64,000 nucleotides of DNA from Saccharina japonica (GCA_008828725.1 MEHQ01000660.1:408804-472803), one strand, 5' to 3'. Positions 22,926 to 34,759 are shown, counted from the first letter of the stretch. Made by a program: numbers and translations. Notes: a model not told the origin generated them from the letters alone.

Positions 22926-23870
22926 ATGACAGTCCGCGGGCACACAGTGAAAAAGAACAGCCAACCAAAGCCATCATGTCCATTGACAATTACCCGAATC
23001 TATCCTGAACGGTCTGTGTTAGGCACAGCATTATATTTATCGACACTGATTAGGAATCGTTCCACATTGAAGAAGTCTTCCACGATCAGGCACACAATGA
23101 AGGCACCCGGGGTGTCCGCGCCATCTCTGCCGCGTCTCTCTACAAAACCAGTGACGTCATCCACACCGACCCAACAACAACATTCAGGGAACAAAAACGA
23201 AGAATTTGTCAACAAAAAAAACAAAAATGTTCGTCCGTCACGGGTCGATGTCGTCCGTGCTCCAGATCGCTGCTCCTGTGCGCTGCTGTGCTGCTGCGCC
23301 GGCGCGCTGCTGTGCTGCTGCTCAGGTGCGCCGCTCGGGTGCCGCTCGGCCAGTCCTAGCACGACCACACTCGACCCGCTCCGTCCGTACACGCTCTCGT
23401 TGCTGTCCTTCCCAGTCCGCTCCTCGCTTTCTCTCTCGTTGCACTCAGGGTGCTTGGTCTGAAAAATAAAAATTCTCGCGCTGAAGGGATTGACCAGTCC
23501 AACAACAGCTCGTCGCCACACGCTCCCTCCTCCTTTGATGGCGAAGCCAGGTTACTGAGACAGTACAGCTCCCCATAGCAAACATACCTAGGGCCTTGTA
23601 CGTAGTGTCCGTCCACCTTTCTGATGGCGTCTGCCTCCGCGCACTAAAGTGAGATGGACATTGCTTTCTACACCGACGGCCAAAACGGCCCGTGCATCTG
23701 GACTTTTGCGCCTGACGCACCAGTGCCGACCCAACTCTACCGCTGCACACGCTTCGCGGCGGGTGCGCAGCAGCAAGAAGGTATCGGTCCGCTTGAGGGT
23801 GAGTCTAGCCTTGCTCGCTAGAAAGACCCCACCCCTCGCTATGGGCCATGCCAAAGCAAAAACCTTGCCG
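22926..23870. other. Coding-like island, gene not resolved
   Basis: Both strands are open in pieces with sensible composition. Minus strand: a segment ending GAFIVCLIVEDFFNVERFLI (near 23050-23110), and upstream of it KVDGHYVQGPRYVCYGELYC and DELLLDWSIPSAREFLFF (23470-23620). Plus strand: from ATG 23653, MDIAFYTDGQNGPCIWTF to 23820, followed by GGTGAGT, a possible donor. No domain is recognised. A CTG-rich stretch (23270-23330) would encode a Cys/Ala run. I cannot choose the strand or draw exons with confidence. Confidence 0.3.
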
Positions 23871-23964
23871 AGGCAGCGAGGGGAAGAAGGGTATACGTAC
23901 CCTATTTATTTCTGCTGTGTTCTGATTACAGGGTATAGAATCCCTGAAGGAGATGTGACAGACA

Positions 23965-24236
23965 TATTTTTTTTTGTTTCCATCCAATATATTATCTTCG
24001 CCCTTCCTTTCTCTCTCCTCCCTATTAATAGATTAATAGTCGTAACTCAGATCCGGGGTCACAAAGTAGTCTCCTCTCCCTCCTTTACCACTACGGTTCC
24101 CGCCTTGCATTTTATCGCCAGAAGACTTCAGCCATTCCTCCCTATTTGTTTTGATTTCTTTGTTTGTCCATCCCATTTATTATCTTCGCCCTTCTTTTCT
24201 CTCTCCCTCTTCAGTCGTAACTCAGATCCGGGGTCA
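23965..24236 (-). mobile_element. Two truncated SINE 3' ends in tandem
   Basis: The phrase TTATCTTCGCCCTTC followed by TCTCTC...CGTAACTCAGATCCGGGGTCA appears at 23990-24061 and again at 24178-24235. It matches, in reverse, the 3' half of the SINE at 55446. These are nested or tandem truncated copies without heads. Confidence 0.55.
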
Positions 24237-24304
24237 TGTTGAATACAAGAATTGAATGGGATGAAATGAAATTCAAAACAACGTAAAACAGCGCAAGACT
24301 AAGA

Positions 24305-24860
24305 ACGAAGAAAGCAAATACTACAGTAGGCAACCGAAGCACTCCAAAAGGACCTTCCAGGCAGCCGAGGCAGGTTTGTACCCGTAGTACAGACAGGTTC
24401 TACCAGCTAGCCGGTCTGGAACCTTTGCTACCCTGTCTGCTGATCTCCTTCCTGCTTTCGCCAGCCGGGGTTTCCCTACGAACCGTTCCCCTCCCTGTCT
24501 CCATTCCCTTGGGCGCCACCCATACAACGGGTGGGCTCGTGTCGCTTCCTACAAAAATCGTTTTTTCTTCATGTCCCAGATGGTTTTGTGGACTTCGTTC
24601 ACCCGGGTGTTTTTAGTTGTAGGAGCACGGAAGTATTTATGATCCTAGGATGAGACCTTATCGCCCCGGGTGCGGAGGAACCTCGCCGTTGTCCCGAGGG
24701 GCAAGTCTCGCCGAACGCTGGCTTCATAAGCCCCAGCCAGTCTAAATTAGCCAGAGTGGGGTTGGTGTTTCGGGTGTTTCGACACCTTGCGAGGCGTTAT
24801 CGAGGGGGATGTCCGTTTTCGTCCCCGGGTTGTTAGAGTTGTAGCTTTATGAAGGATCGT
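24305..24860 (-). repeat. Dispersed repeat family F, copy 1
   Basis: Contains, reversed, the same phrases as 35380-35830: GGCGCCACCCATACAACGGG against CCCGTTGTATGGGTGGC, and CCTTCCAGGCAGCCGAGGCA against TGCCTCGGCTGCCTTGAAGG. Its second half (24640-24800) matches 34780-34960 in reverse (GGGGTTGGTGTTTC / TAAATTAGCC). The type of element is unknown. Confidence 0.5.
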
Positions 24861-27760
24861 TTTTTTCGTGAAACGCCGCCATGATCGTGTGTATATAAAT
24901 CAGCGTGATGCTTATTGCCATGATGTTCTTGGGCAGGTAAGCGAGCGAGAGACAAGGTGCACGATGAATAAGACGAACTGCCCGTGTTGACGATTTATTG
25001 CGTGCAAGCGTTTTTGTCGTGTTTGACGACGGGGGGACTGTAGCATAATAGCCGCTTTGTATGGGCTAACAGGAGAAGCCCAAACGTTAAAAAGGCGCCT
25101 AATCATGCTACCTATAACGAAGGCAAGGCCACAACGCTAATACTGGGGGTAGGACGGTGGGGCGTAAGAAGACACCACGTTTCACATACCAGGGAAACAG
25201 TTACTTTTTCCAGTACGACTTAGGCGTATTGCGACACCTACCTCATCATCATTGGTGCACAGACTCCGCCGCCCTGATCGCAACGCTGATAAGCGGAAGA
25301 GAAGTTGCGGACCTAAAACGTTAATCGGATACCGTGGCCTCAACGAGTAGGTGTAAAACGCGCTGACGACATCGCGAGTTTGAGCTCGACAGCGCGTTCT
25401 TAATGTAGTACCAGTCGTAAATGTACCCCCCCCCCGCTCGGTTAGACTGCTCGTTGGCTTTAATTCAAGCACCGTATAGAAAACGAGTGCGTCAGCATGA
25501 TCCTCGACACAAACGGCGCATGGTGAATTCGAACGAAGCTCTCTATCAGTGACATGGCGATCTCTTCCTATAAAGACTAGAGTACGTGGTTTCGAAAAGA
25601 GAAACGTGGTTTCGAAAAGAGAAAACAAGTTATTTTGTATCTCTTCGTCGCGTACCGGCAACTACATTGGAGAAAACCCCGATCCATGTTGATGAGCAAT
25701 GCTTGTTTCTGTCTTGCCCACGCTTAGCAACACCGCCAATAGCGACAGCATAATTGCATTATTCGTTTTTGTTCAATACTGGAAAACGTTCGTTGGAAGA
25801 GAGGTTTAGCCGAGATTGTGAACGATTGTGCTGTTCTGGTTTGTGGCGACAGCGAAACGACGCTTCTGACCCACCCACCTACAAGCGAAAAACACGTCGC
25901 CGAAACTGCAAAAAAATGTGTGACGAATTATTCCACCCTAACAACCAGGCAATATACTACCAACTTCGCCAGTACAAGGCTTGAAGACAGACGAGACAAT
26001 ATTCAATATGTAACCGATGTATACAAATGGTTTACGTTTCCCTTATGCAAGGCGTCGCCTTAATCAAAATGTTACTCGACGCTCTGCCAGGAGTTGCATC
26101 GTTTACATATTATTGCCAACACATGCCACCGTCGACTAGTAATATGGCCATATATGAACAAAGTAAGATCACAGGAGGCCGGCGAGCATATCAGAACCGC
26201 AGCCCAAGAAACACACTGGTAGACATGAAAATGTGTACCAGGTGTAAGGGAACAGATGCGCGCAAGAAGGAAGCCTCACCTATGTGTCAAACGCTCACGG
26301 ACACAAATGTAAAGGAGAGGGCGACTTGAACTTAGAGTTACAATGCTATCGCATCGAAGCTAACTGACTGGAGAACTCAGATTGGACTACGAAAGGTGAG
26401 GCCTATTCTCCGGCAGACCTTAAGTCAATTCCTCTCGGAAGGAGTCGTCTACATTGCACGAAACCGCACACCTCCGGCGAGGAAAGGCCTACACCACGAC
26501 GTATATCACGCGCGCACACCACGATCTGATCGGCTCAGATCTTGACGGTTATATGCTCAGTGCTCGGTGTGAAGGCGCCGACCGGACGAGTGACACTGAG
26601 TTCGTCAAATAAGCTATTGAACGCGGGGCTTCGTAACTCCAAACCAATGGCTAAAATAGTATATTCTCCGAAACGATACTCTCATTCTATTCGACGCCAG
26701 CACTAGAGACAGCCACTACCGTTGGGGTGCGTGGTTCGCTTATGGTAGAGCCAATATTGGTTGAGGCTGCTGGCGTGAGGTTCGCTATCAACCAATTATG
26801 AGAAACGTTAGTTGTGTAGCCGACGCTCCACTCTGACACCTGATCCTTATTGTAGAGTGTATCACTAATATGAATGTTGCGGCTTGTCTGTCATAACTGA
26901 AACGGTCAACACAAAGGCTCAACCTCAATCGTACGACACCTCTTCAACAGCACTGGTTCACTACCATCCACCAAGTTACCCGTAAGGGAAACAAATTGCA
27001 GCATTTGCATGAACACCTGACACGCGTAGCGACACTTGCTGCTCTCTAAGCCATGAAAACCTGATCCAGACCTCGGTGCGGAAGAATCAAAAGGTGCAGG
27101 AACAGCGGTAATTGCGGAATAACCCCCTATATGGACAATATGCGTATTGCCCGTCCCCATTTTTAGACGGTTAGTTATTCGCGCAATACCTGTGGCGAAA
27201 GCAGCGGGCATGGGAGGGACATGGGTTCTACGGTTGTCCCCGCTGTGTTGTGTACCATTTGTATGACGTGTTAAATGCATTTTTCAAGGAGCATACGGCA
27301 TCGTATTTGTTTCTACACGGCGCACCGCTGTTACCCGGATAGGTGGCTACCGGTGAACGCACGGCCGCGAGTACGGGAGTGGACGGCTGTCCACTACTCG
27401 TACCCTGAATATGAAGAATGCTGTGTTATATAATACCCTGTCTCTCTTTTCCTAATAGCTTTTATTCAGGCCACTCTGGCGTTCGTTCATTGGGTTTACC
27501 CCGGACTCAGGGCCTTCTTGAGACTAGATGTCGCCTTCTTCCTTGTCCAGGTACTGTACGGCACTCGGCATGCATTGCACATAAAACGAACCCGCTCGCT
27601 GCAGAAGCAGGCTTAAGCTTGTGCATTGTTCTCGACCCGGTGCACGCGAAACCTAACGCGTCGACGATTGTTTTTGCAACGTGGTGTGAATGCCTTTACT
27701 TGGGGACACACGAAACCCCAATATATGTACCGTACAGTTAGCTAAACCCCAGAGATACTT
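24860..27760 (+). repeat. Duplicated block C3 (no block D follows)
   Basis: Third copy of block C. It runs to the end of the LDPVHAKPNAST exon and then, near 27765, joins directly to sequence that belongs upstream of a type A ankyrin gene (GTTGTGCCTCTGGCGGTACT, as at 3813). No intact gene lies inside. Confidence 0.75.
27549..27741 (+). pseudogene. Conserved C-terminal-like exon, C copy 3
   Basis: Following TTGTCCAG, the frame reads RHSACIAHKTNPLAAEAGLS, LCIVLDPVHAKPNAST, then LGTHETPIYVPYS and stop. It is the most complete of the three copies. One extra base just after the AG changes the upstream phase relative to copy 1. Confidence 0.45.
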
Positions 27761-28180
27761 AATTAGCAGTACGGTACGTCGCATTTTTGAAGTATCATTA
27801 TGCATTTTTTTCCAGAGTTGTGCCTCTGGCGGTACTCTATGGGGGCCCTGGTGAGGAGGCGCTCGTCGGTTTCCGCTATTGGTGCACGGCACGCCCCACA
27901 GTGCGTCTGTGTTGAAGATAGGTTTCTTGGTCATGATGTATGTGTTATTGTTTTCTTCAGCCGCGCGCAAGAAGGTAGTAGTACATAATGTATACCGGTA
28001 TTTCGCTCCCAACACGTCTTCCGTGTTTCCTGGGCCTAGTTTCCTGCCCTTCTCCCATCGTCACCCCGCCCCTCCTTGTCTATGCACCTACTTCCCTCTT
28101 TCACGTCCCTCCCTCCCTCCCGCCCCCCCTTCCTTCCGTCTGACTCACAATGACAGGAAATTGGTATTAGAACGCCAGCT

Positions 28181-29485
28181 ATGGAGGAGGATATACCACT
28201 ATCGAGGGCCGTCGTGAAAGGAAACATAAGTGCTGTCGAGGCCGCACTTAAAGCTGGAGCAAACTTGAATGGGCATCCAGACGAACCTTACGCACCCATC
28301 GCGGTAGCCATCTTATGCGGAAGTACAGGCGTCGTCAACTTTTTACTGGAGCATGGGGCAGATCCCAACAAGCCTGTTACGGTCGATGTACTACAACCAA
28401 GTGGAGTCAAGGGAAGGGTAATACTCGGTGCACGGGCCCTGCACATTGCGATCAAGGTCGGGAACGTTGAAATCATTACTCTGCTGGTGAAGTGCTCCCG
28501 CACCGATCTCAACGCCACCGACAACGAAGGGACCACCGCACTCATGACGGCTTGTTTAAGGACATGCGTCTCCGTGGAAGTGGTGCGGATACTGCTGAAG
28601 GCAGGCGCTGACCCAGCCTTGGCAGACGACAAAGGTAGAGCCCCCCTGCACATGGCAGCTCAATCGGATATGCCGGACTTGATCGACATGCTGCACTCCG
28701 CAGCACCGGCCACTCTTAACCGGTGTACATCCAACGGCATGACAGCTCTCTATATGGCGTGTAACCAGGGCAAAGAGAGGATGGTGTCCAAGCTTTTGTC
28801 GCTGGGAGCGATTCAACCAGGGCCCTCGCAGATAACCGACGTGCACCCGCTGGTCACAGCCGTGAGTAATGATTTCGTGGGCGTAGTGCGCGTTCTTCTC
28901 ACCGAAGGAGGGAAAAAGGCGGTCGGAGGGAAAACGGCCTTGTACATGGCGTTCGTCATGGCCATTATCCGTCGTCGGACGAACATGTTCCGGCTGCTTC
29001 TTAATGCGAATGGAGTGAAGGGGCGGTTAGAGTTGGCCAACAGCTGTTTCGAGTACAAGTCCCTTCTTCATTCTGGTGCACTCTTATGTTCTCCCTCTGC
29101 GGTGAGCACTCTCCTCGAGGCGGGGGCGGACGAAATGGCGCGTCAATCAACAGGGCATATCGCTCGAGATGTCATCGGGTGCGGTATTATCCCGGGGTAT
29201 CAGATATATCCAGGAGACCCAGTCGCAACTCGCAGAATGCTGCAGCGAGGCCCGGCGTATCGAGCTCGATCTTGGGCGTGGCCTTCTGATGAAGAAGCGG
29301 GTGACTCTGGTGCCGGCGATGCGACTGCTGATGACAACGGCGTTGCGTTTGGTGCTTCTGCTACTGGTGCTGGTGCGCCTGGTGTCTCGTTGTCCCAGCA
29401 ATATGTGACGCTTCCCCCTGTGACTATCTTCAGGCCTGAGGATGGTAGGAGTAGCAAGGTGTTTGCCAGGCTCCTTACCAGGTGA
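28181..29485 (+). CDS. Ankyrin-repeat protein, type A, copy 3 (434 aa first exon)
   Basis: Starts MEEDIPLSRAVVKGNISAVE, with about nine ankyrin repeats (for example VVRILLKAGADPALADDKG, APLHMAAQSDMPDLIDMLHS, VSTLLEAGADEMARQSTGH). Next come GPAYRARSWAWPS, a Gly/Ala linker and the end RSSKVFARLLTR. The upstream 400 bp match gene 1 except that the 247-bp MITE is absent here. The TGA is inside CAGGTGAGC. The expected acceptor has drifted to TTTCAAG (29576), so splicing may differ or be lost. The first exon is intact with no stop, which suggests it is, or was recently, under constraint. Partner and pathway unknown. Confidence 0.9.
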   Translation: MEEDIPLSRAVVKGNISAVEAALKAGANLNGHPDEPYAPIAVAILCGSTGVVNFLLEHGADPNKPVTVDVLQPSGVKGRVILGARALHIAIKVGNVEIITLLVKCSRTDLNATDNEGTTALMTACLRTCVSVEVVRILLKAGADPALADDKGRAPLHMAAQSDMPDLIDMLHSAAPATLNRCTSNGMTALYMACNQGKERMVSKLLSLGAIQPGPSQITDVHPLVTAVSNDFVGVVRVLLTEGGKKAVGGKTALYMAFVMAIIRRRTNMFRLLLNANGVKGRLELANSCFEYKSLLHSGALLCSPSAVSTLLEAGADEMARQSTGHIARDVIGCGIIPGYQIYPGDPVATRRMLQRGPAYRARSWAWPSDEEAGDSGAGDATADDNGVAFGASATGAGAPGVSLSQQYVTLPPVTIFRPEDGRSSKVFARLLTR

Positions 29486-29576
29486 GCCCTATCGTCTTTT
29501 ATATTGCGCTTGCTGTATACGAGTATTATCGGGGTCTCTTGTTTTGCGTCTTCGTTTGTCGGATTGGTGTTTCAAG
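29482..29576 (+). other. Candidate 95-bp intron at the 3' end of ankyrin gene 3
   Basis: The donor ACCAG|GTGAGC is kept. The best acceptor at the matching position is GGTGTTTCAAG|AAGTAG, weaker than the TTTTCAG of copies 1 and 5. The length equals that of copy 5 exactly. Confidence 0.4.
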
Positions 29577-29649
29577 AAGTAGGCATATAACACTTTTCAC
29601 ATATTGCGTCTACGAGCTGGTTCAGGCATATCACCCAAAATTGCAAAGG

Positions 29650-30215
29650 CAAGTTCGGTAGGGTATACCGGTACCGGGGGTAAATTTGTTGCGCGTGCCG
29701 AACTTACCGAAGTGTCGGGTACCGGTATTGCACAAGTACCGAACTTACCGAAATATCCAGTACCGGTATTGAAAAAGTACCGAACTTACCGAAGTGTCCG
29801 GTACCGTTTTTTAAACAGTACCGAACTTACCGAAGTGGTCGGTAGGGTATTAAGCACACTACCGAGAAAATACCGGTACCCCCGGTATTGTGGACGAGGG
29901 TATACCGGTACCAGGGGTATATTTAGGTGAGCGTACCGAACTTACCGAAGTGTCAGGTACCGGTATTGGAAAAATACCGAACTTACTGAAGTGTCGAGTA
30001 CCGGTATTGAAACAATACTGAACTTACCGAAGTGTCGGGTACCGGTATTGAAAAAATTCCGAACTTACCGAAGTGTCGGGTACCGGTATTGAAAAATTAC
30101 CGAACTTGCCGAAGTGTCGGGTACCGGTATTGGATAAATACCGAACTTACCCAAGTGTCAGGTACCGGTATTGAGCGAGGAAATACCCCCGGTATACTTC
30201 GGTACGTACCCTACC
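29650..30215 (+). repeat. 41-bp satellite, array 1
   Basis: The repeat unit contains ACCGAACTTACCGAAGTGTC followed by GGGTACCGGTATTGAAAAA, about 41 bp, repeated about nine or ten times with variation and broken once by a header (GGTATTGTGGACGAGGGTAT near 29885). It ends GGTATACTTCGGTACGTACC, as does array 2. Open frames across it come from the repeat and are not genes. Confidence 0.9.
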
Positions 30216-30229
30216 GAATATCCCAGAAA

Positions 30230-30840
30230 AAATGTGTACTTGCGGCGGCAACAGCGGAGAAAACGGCAATGCTGACGCCGCCATCCCAACCACGTAGCAC
30301 GCGGCAGCACGGTTAGCAGCAGCCCCAGCCCCAGCAAGAACAGCAGAACACAGCAGCAGATGGGCAGAAGCAACAGCTCCAAATTCGAAGCTCGGCATAC
30401 AGTTTAGATCATCGGCGACCTCGCGTAGTGCTGGTGCAGCTGCTGCTGGTACATCAATCAGTGTTTGAATATAAAAAGTGATGGATTCGAGATGTCGCAC
30501 GAGTCCGTATGTAGGATGCATGATACAAGCACAGGCGAGCAGTCGAAGAAGCTTGTGCCACAACACGAAGTTTGCGCAGAGCGTGGCATAGCACCACCTC
30601 AGCGGCGCCTCGAACCCCACCGGCGCGAGTTGGTGATTGTTGTATTGTGTCTACAACCGTTCATGGTGGGTGTGCTATGAGCGCGTTGTGCCACTCTAGA
30701 GCCAAGGACCAGGTACGTAAATGTAGAGAAGACTGCTGCTGCTGCTGCTGCCACAAATACAACCCTTGTATAACTTGTGTACGATGTCATAACTTTAATG
30801 TGTGTCCGTATTGCATGCATACCCGATTCCCCCGCACCGA
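30230..30840. other. Unassigned spacer between satellite arrays
   Basis: A 610-bp segment with CAG/CTG-rich stretches (30310-30365, 30738-30755). Both strands are partly open; the minus-strand frame (30620 downward) has hydrophobic stretches but starts with GTG and runs into the satellite. No gene is supported. Confidence 0.3.
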
Positions 30841-30844
30841 TCAC

Positions 30845-31380
30845 CGCCGGTATTGTGGTCGAGGGTATACCGGTATCGGGGGTTTATTCGGGTAGGCGTA
30901 CCGAACTTACCGAAGTATCGGGTACCGGTATTGACAAAGTACCGAACTTACCGACGTGTCGGGTACCGGTATTGGAAAAGTACCGAACTTACCCAAGTGT
31001 CGGGTACCGATATCGAAACAATACCGAACTTACCGAATTGTCCGTTACCGGTATTGAAAAAGTACCGAACTTACCGAAGTGTTCAGTAGGGTATCGAGCC
31101 CGATACCGAACAAATAACGGTACCCCCGGTATTGCGGTCGAGGGTATACCGGTACCTGGGGTATATTTGGGCGGGCGTACCGAACTTACCGAAGTGTCGG
31201 GTACCGGTATGGGAAAAATACCGAACCTACCGAAGTGTCGGGTACCGGTATTGACTAAATACCGAACTTACCGAAGTGTCGGGTACCGGTATTGAGGCCA
31301 TACCGAACTTACCGAAGTATTGGGTACCGGTATTTACCGAGAAAATACCCCCGGTATACTTCGGTACGTACCCTACCGAA
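30845..31380 (+). repeat. 41-bp satellite, array 2
   Basis: The same unit as array 1, about ten copies, with the header GGTATTGTGGTCGAGGGTAT at 30850, a similar one (GGTATTGCGGTCGAGGGTAT) at 31129 and the same closing phrase GGTATACTTCGGTACGTACC. Headers and closers show a higher-order structure of header plus 41-mers. Confidence 0.9.
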
Positions 31381-31812
31381 CATACCTTTGCAAAATTGCG
31401 TCAGTCACGAATACCGCATGCAATAGCAACTCCAATGCCACATACTTGGTATCATACTGACCGCCATGAACAGTGGAAGAGGGTGACGTCGCCAGATTTT
31501 TGTTCAAGGACCTATAACTAGCGCTACCGCCAAAAATGTGGCGCGACCAATCACAGGCCTTCAATGTGGTCAACAACTCGTAGTCAGGCGTTTCCCTAGG
31601 AAAACATGTTTCCCCCCAATTTTGTTTTTCTGAACGAGCCGCTTGCAGGTGGCCCAGGGCTTGTTTGTACAAAGTTTCAAGCAAATTTTCGAAGATCTGA
31701 CTGCGTTTGATCATAATAAGTCATATTTAACGCCCAAAATCGATTTTATACTGAAACTAAGTAATTACGAGGCAACGCCTATTTTTGCACTTTTACCGCA
31801 CAAAAGTCCAAA

Positions 31813-32076
31813 TGTCCACGTCGTTTTTTGGAGATAGACCCTGAAATTTGGTACACGTGTTTTATGCGCCCTACCCGAGCCTTTACGTTTTTTTTTCTTT
31901 TTTCGCCGGAAATTTTGGATATCTTAAGACCCAAAATTCCCAACAAATTACAAAACAAGCAATATCTGACGAACAAAAAAATATAGAAAAAACCCCATGC
32001 GTTAAAGTCTCGGGTAGAGCGCATAGAACACGTGAGCCAAATTTCAGGGTCTATCTCCAAAAAACGGCGTGGACAT
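31813..32076. mobile_element. Long-armed hairpin (MITE-like)
   Basis: The left arm, from TGTCCACGTCGTTTTTTGGA to about 31890, matches the right arm (31996-32076) in reverse, over roughly 75 bp with few differences (GGAGATAGACCCTGAAATTT in both). The loop is A/T-rich. It lies within the interrupted block A3. No coding capacity. Confidence 0.75.
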
Positions 32077-32739
32077 TCACAACTGGATGGATTTTGGGGA
32101 ACCAGCCTGTATCGCCGCGGAAAAGTACAGGAAATGGAGAGTCGTTCGCGTGGTGTATATTGTGATTCGCGTTGTATATAGCGCTAGAACGATATGCAAG
32201 TATATACCTGGCAGGATGGAATTGTCCATTCAACAACGAAAACCCAAACCACAAACAGTACGTCTGCAGTACGAGGGTTGTGCTTTCTAACAGTACAGGG
32301 GGGATTTTCCAAAGCCCGAAGATTTTTCTACCTGCATCGCACAGTCTTAGTATGGACCACACCTGGTATGATACAAAAAAATGTTTGTATATACCTGGAA
32401 CGCACCCTATTCACTAAGCAGTGACGTCAATATTGTTGGACAGTTATGTTCAATTTCCAGATCATGACTGGTGAGGATATAGCGGTTACATAAATTGGCA
32501 AGAGTATCAGTATCGTCAGAAACCAGGGGCAGGAACGCCATAAATAAACTCGTAACGTTCGATGGAAAAACAATTGCCGTCATAAACAGTGAAAGGGTAA
32601 ATATTGCTCTCGCCAGTTTCCTGCTTATCCAGCAGTGTGTTCTTCAAATCGGTAGGTAAATTCGAGTAAATTGATAAAAAAAAATCACGGTTTTGTCCTT
32701 ATCAAACGCTTAAGCTGATTTTGCTCAGATCCCTGGTGT

Positions 32740-33236
32740 GGCGGTTTGGTGACGACATATATATTGCTTGCGTTCAGAACAGGGGTATCGGTTTTTGTCA
32801 GCGTAGGTCCTCACAAACGAAACGTAGTTTTTCTGTAGTCGACGAATTTCAATAGTAGCAAGCGGAAGTAGTAAATCGACACCTTGTTGTTGTGCCCGGA
32901 TTTAATATACGGTGCGATATTGTGCGGGATACCTATATCGTGCGAACAACACAATGTGAGGCGGTTCGATTTTGGTCCCAGGTTGCCATACGGTGCGGTT
33001 CTTCGTGGGAAAAAGGCACGGTGCCGTATATTGAGCGTTAGTGTCGCACGGGTATCGCTTTCTGCCCAATCCTACAATGCGGTGCGATTTGGTCATGTCA
33101 CACTGTGTACGAGAAAGCCGCACAGTGGAAGCACTTGAAATGTTCGGCCAACCATATAACCCCGACTGCGAACGGTTCGAGGATCGTCAGGGCCAGAGAC
33201 GGGGATGTTGACGGCTGCGCGAGGCCAAAGGGTGGT
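32740..33236 (+). pseudogene. Decayed coding segment downstream of ankyrin gene 3
   Basis: Matches 63304-63823, though with stops in the first part. The second part is kept as RTVEALEMFGQPYNPD followed by CERFEDRQGQ, against RTIEAVEMFGQDYNPD in the last copy. The MFGQ.YNPD core is the best kept motif of this unknown family. Confidence 0.35.
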
Positions 33237-33328
33237 TATCTTTAATTCGCGTTCACTGGCCGCTGTGGAGACCGTACGGGTCGGCAAAACATGTCACTGG
33301 AGTGTTTGCGTTATTGTTTTTTTACTTT

Positions 33329-33409
33329 TACTTCTCTAAAAATTCTCCCGAAGGAAGGATTTGCGGTAAATTTTTTAAAAAACGGCAAAAAAGTACTTTA
33401 GAGAAGTAC
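33329..33409. repeat. Short hairpin with ACTTCTCTAAA arms
   Basis: ACTTCTCTAAA at 33329 pairs with TTTAGAGAAGT at 33398. It is an 81-bp A/T-rich element at the edge of the second gap in block A3. Confidence 0.5.
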
Positions 33410-33716
33410 GTTTTTGATCAAAAGTTACGGTAACTTTTGGCTCTCAGTTTCATTGGCCTACACACACCGAGCATTCTACCGACGCAGAACGGCACAAATT
33501 ATGGGACATGTCTCCCATAGGCCCCAACCTTGCTGCTTGCTCTACACAACACAACAACCGGTGGGAGCACAGAGGCTCGAGAGGTGTGCTACAGTATGAT
33601 ACGGACAAGCGGTGCTGGATTTTGCTGACGGGGCGCCGGCGGACTGCTGGCGGCCCGCTACGGTACGCTCTCGCCGGCTTATGGTGTCGTGGAGGATGCG
33701 CTGTTCAGAAGAACTA

Positions 33717-33790
33717 CTCGTACGAGTACGAGTTACTCGTACGAGTACGAGTTACTCGTACGAGTCGTACTCGTATGGGGACGTACTCGT
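33717..33790. repeat. CGAGTACG palindrome cluster
   Basis: TACTCGTACGAGTACGAGT is repeated about three times, so any part can fold on itself. A CAG/CTG-rich stretch follows at 33850-34140. No gene is supported between 33290 and 34430. Confidence 0.7.
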
Positions 33791-34759
33791 ACCGCCTTGC
33801 TTGTAGAGCGCGACAGGATGACAGATCGTCGTGTATCATTTCAATTTCACCAGACTGCGGTAGCAGCAGTAGCAGCAGCGGCGGCGCGCCGCCACGGTCT
33901 ATATATGATAAGGCGCCGGTCGGGCTTTGAGCGGAGCGTGATGGCGTGGTGTCACGCGTAGGCCGTGGGCAGCAGCAGGAGCAGCACACGACGACAAGAA
34001 TAGTCGGACGCAAAATCGAAAAAAGCAAAAACGGAAGCTGTTGCTTCTGCTGCTCTGCTGCTGCTGCTGGGGATGCCGATGCTGCTGGGGCTGCCGCCAC
34101 GTAGCTACAGCCACCGGTGCTGCTGCTTGCGGTCGTGAAATAGCCGCTGCGGTACTGCGGTTATACCCCTGCCGCCGCCACCGTTGCTGGGCTGCCGTTC
34201 CTCTCGTACGCTCCGTTTTGTTTTCGTTGTTTGTTTGGTTTGCCGCATTGCCTCACCCCACTTACCTTATCATTTTGTGAGGCGTCGCCTGCAGGAGTTT
34301 GTTTACTTCTAACGCAAAAACACCAAAACCATGAGGGGAAGGGAATTTGACTTTTTGAGCGGAAGGAAAGTATATATTTGTTTAGCTTTCTAGCAAATAT
34401 GGTAAAACTCCACGTTCAACGTGAAATACTTTCTCGTGCCAAAAGCCGAGTACGATCCACGAGTTTCAGTTTGTTGTAATTTCCACTCACCTGTACTACT
34501 TATTGTTGTTGCCCTCGATGATTTGCAATCAAGCGCTGTTCTTAGTTTGGTTGTGTGTGTTTTGTTTGTGTAGTATGAATACTACAGTAGTAGTGTGGTT
34601 GGAGTTGGTGTGAGTGGCGAAAGAGACCAGTCGGCCCCGGGCCCGACATTTTATTTTATTTTATTTTCGGTTCGATTTTCTTTGTTTCTTTCGGTTTTTC
34701 TCTTCCAACGCATGTATAATGTCCATGTCGTTCCTGTCGTATCCAGTACGATGACATGG

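Larger units (their letters stand above)
27770..34460 (+). repeat. Duplicated block A3, interrupted
   Basis: Type A ankyrin gene plus flanks, cut by later insertions: 27770-29590 matches 3780-5880; 32150-32370 matches about 5930-6125 (CACAAACAGTAC); 32590-33290 matches about 6600-7300 (GTTGTGCCCGGAT); 34430-34470 matches 7410-7450 (GTACGATCCACGAGTTTCAG). The pieces between are satellite, hairpin elements and unassigned sequence. Confidence 0.7.

Noticed and set aside
22926..23521. Single 173-178 codon genes on either strand
   Set aside because: Parts look coding, but the middle is CTG-repeat and A-rich sequence, and both strands are equally open. I list an unresolved coding-like island instead of a gene.
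29604..31295. Open frames of 90-170 codons with TYRSVGYRY-like repeats
   Set aside because: They translate the 41-bp satellite. The repeated peptides follow the DNA period and there is no independent start or end.
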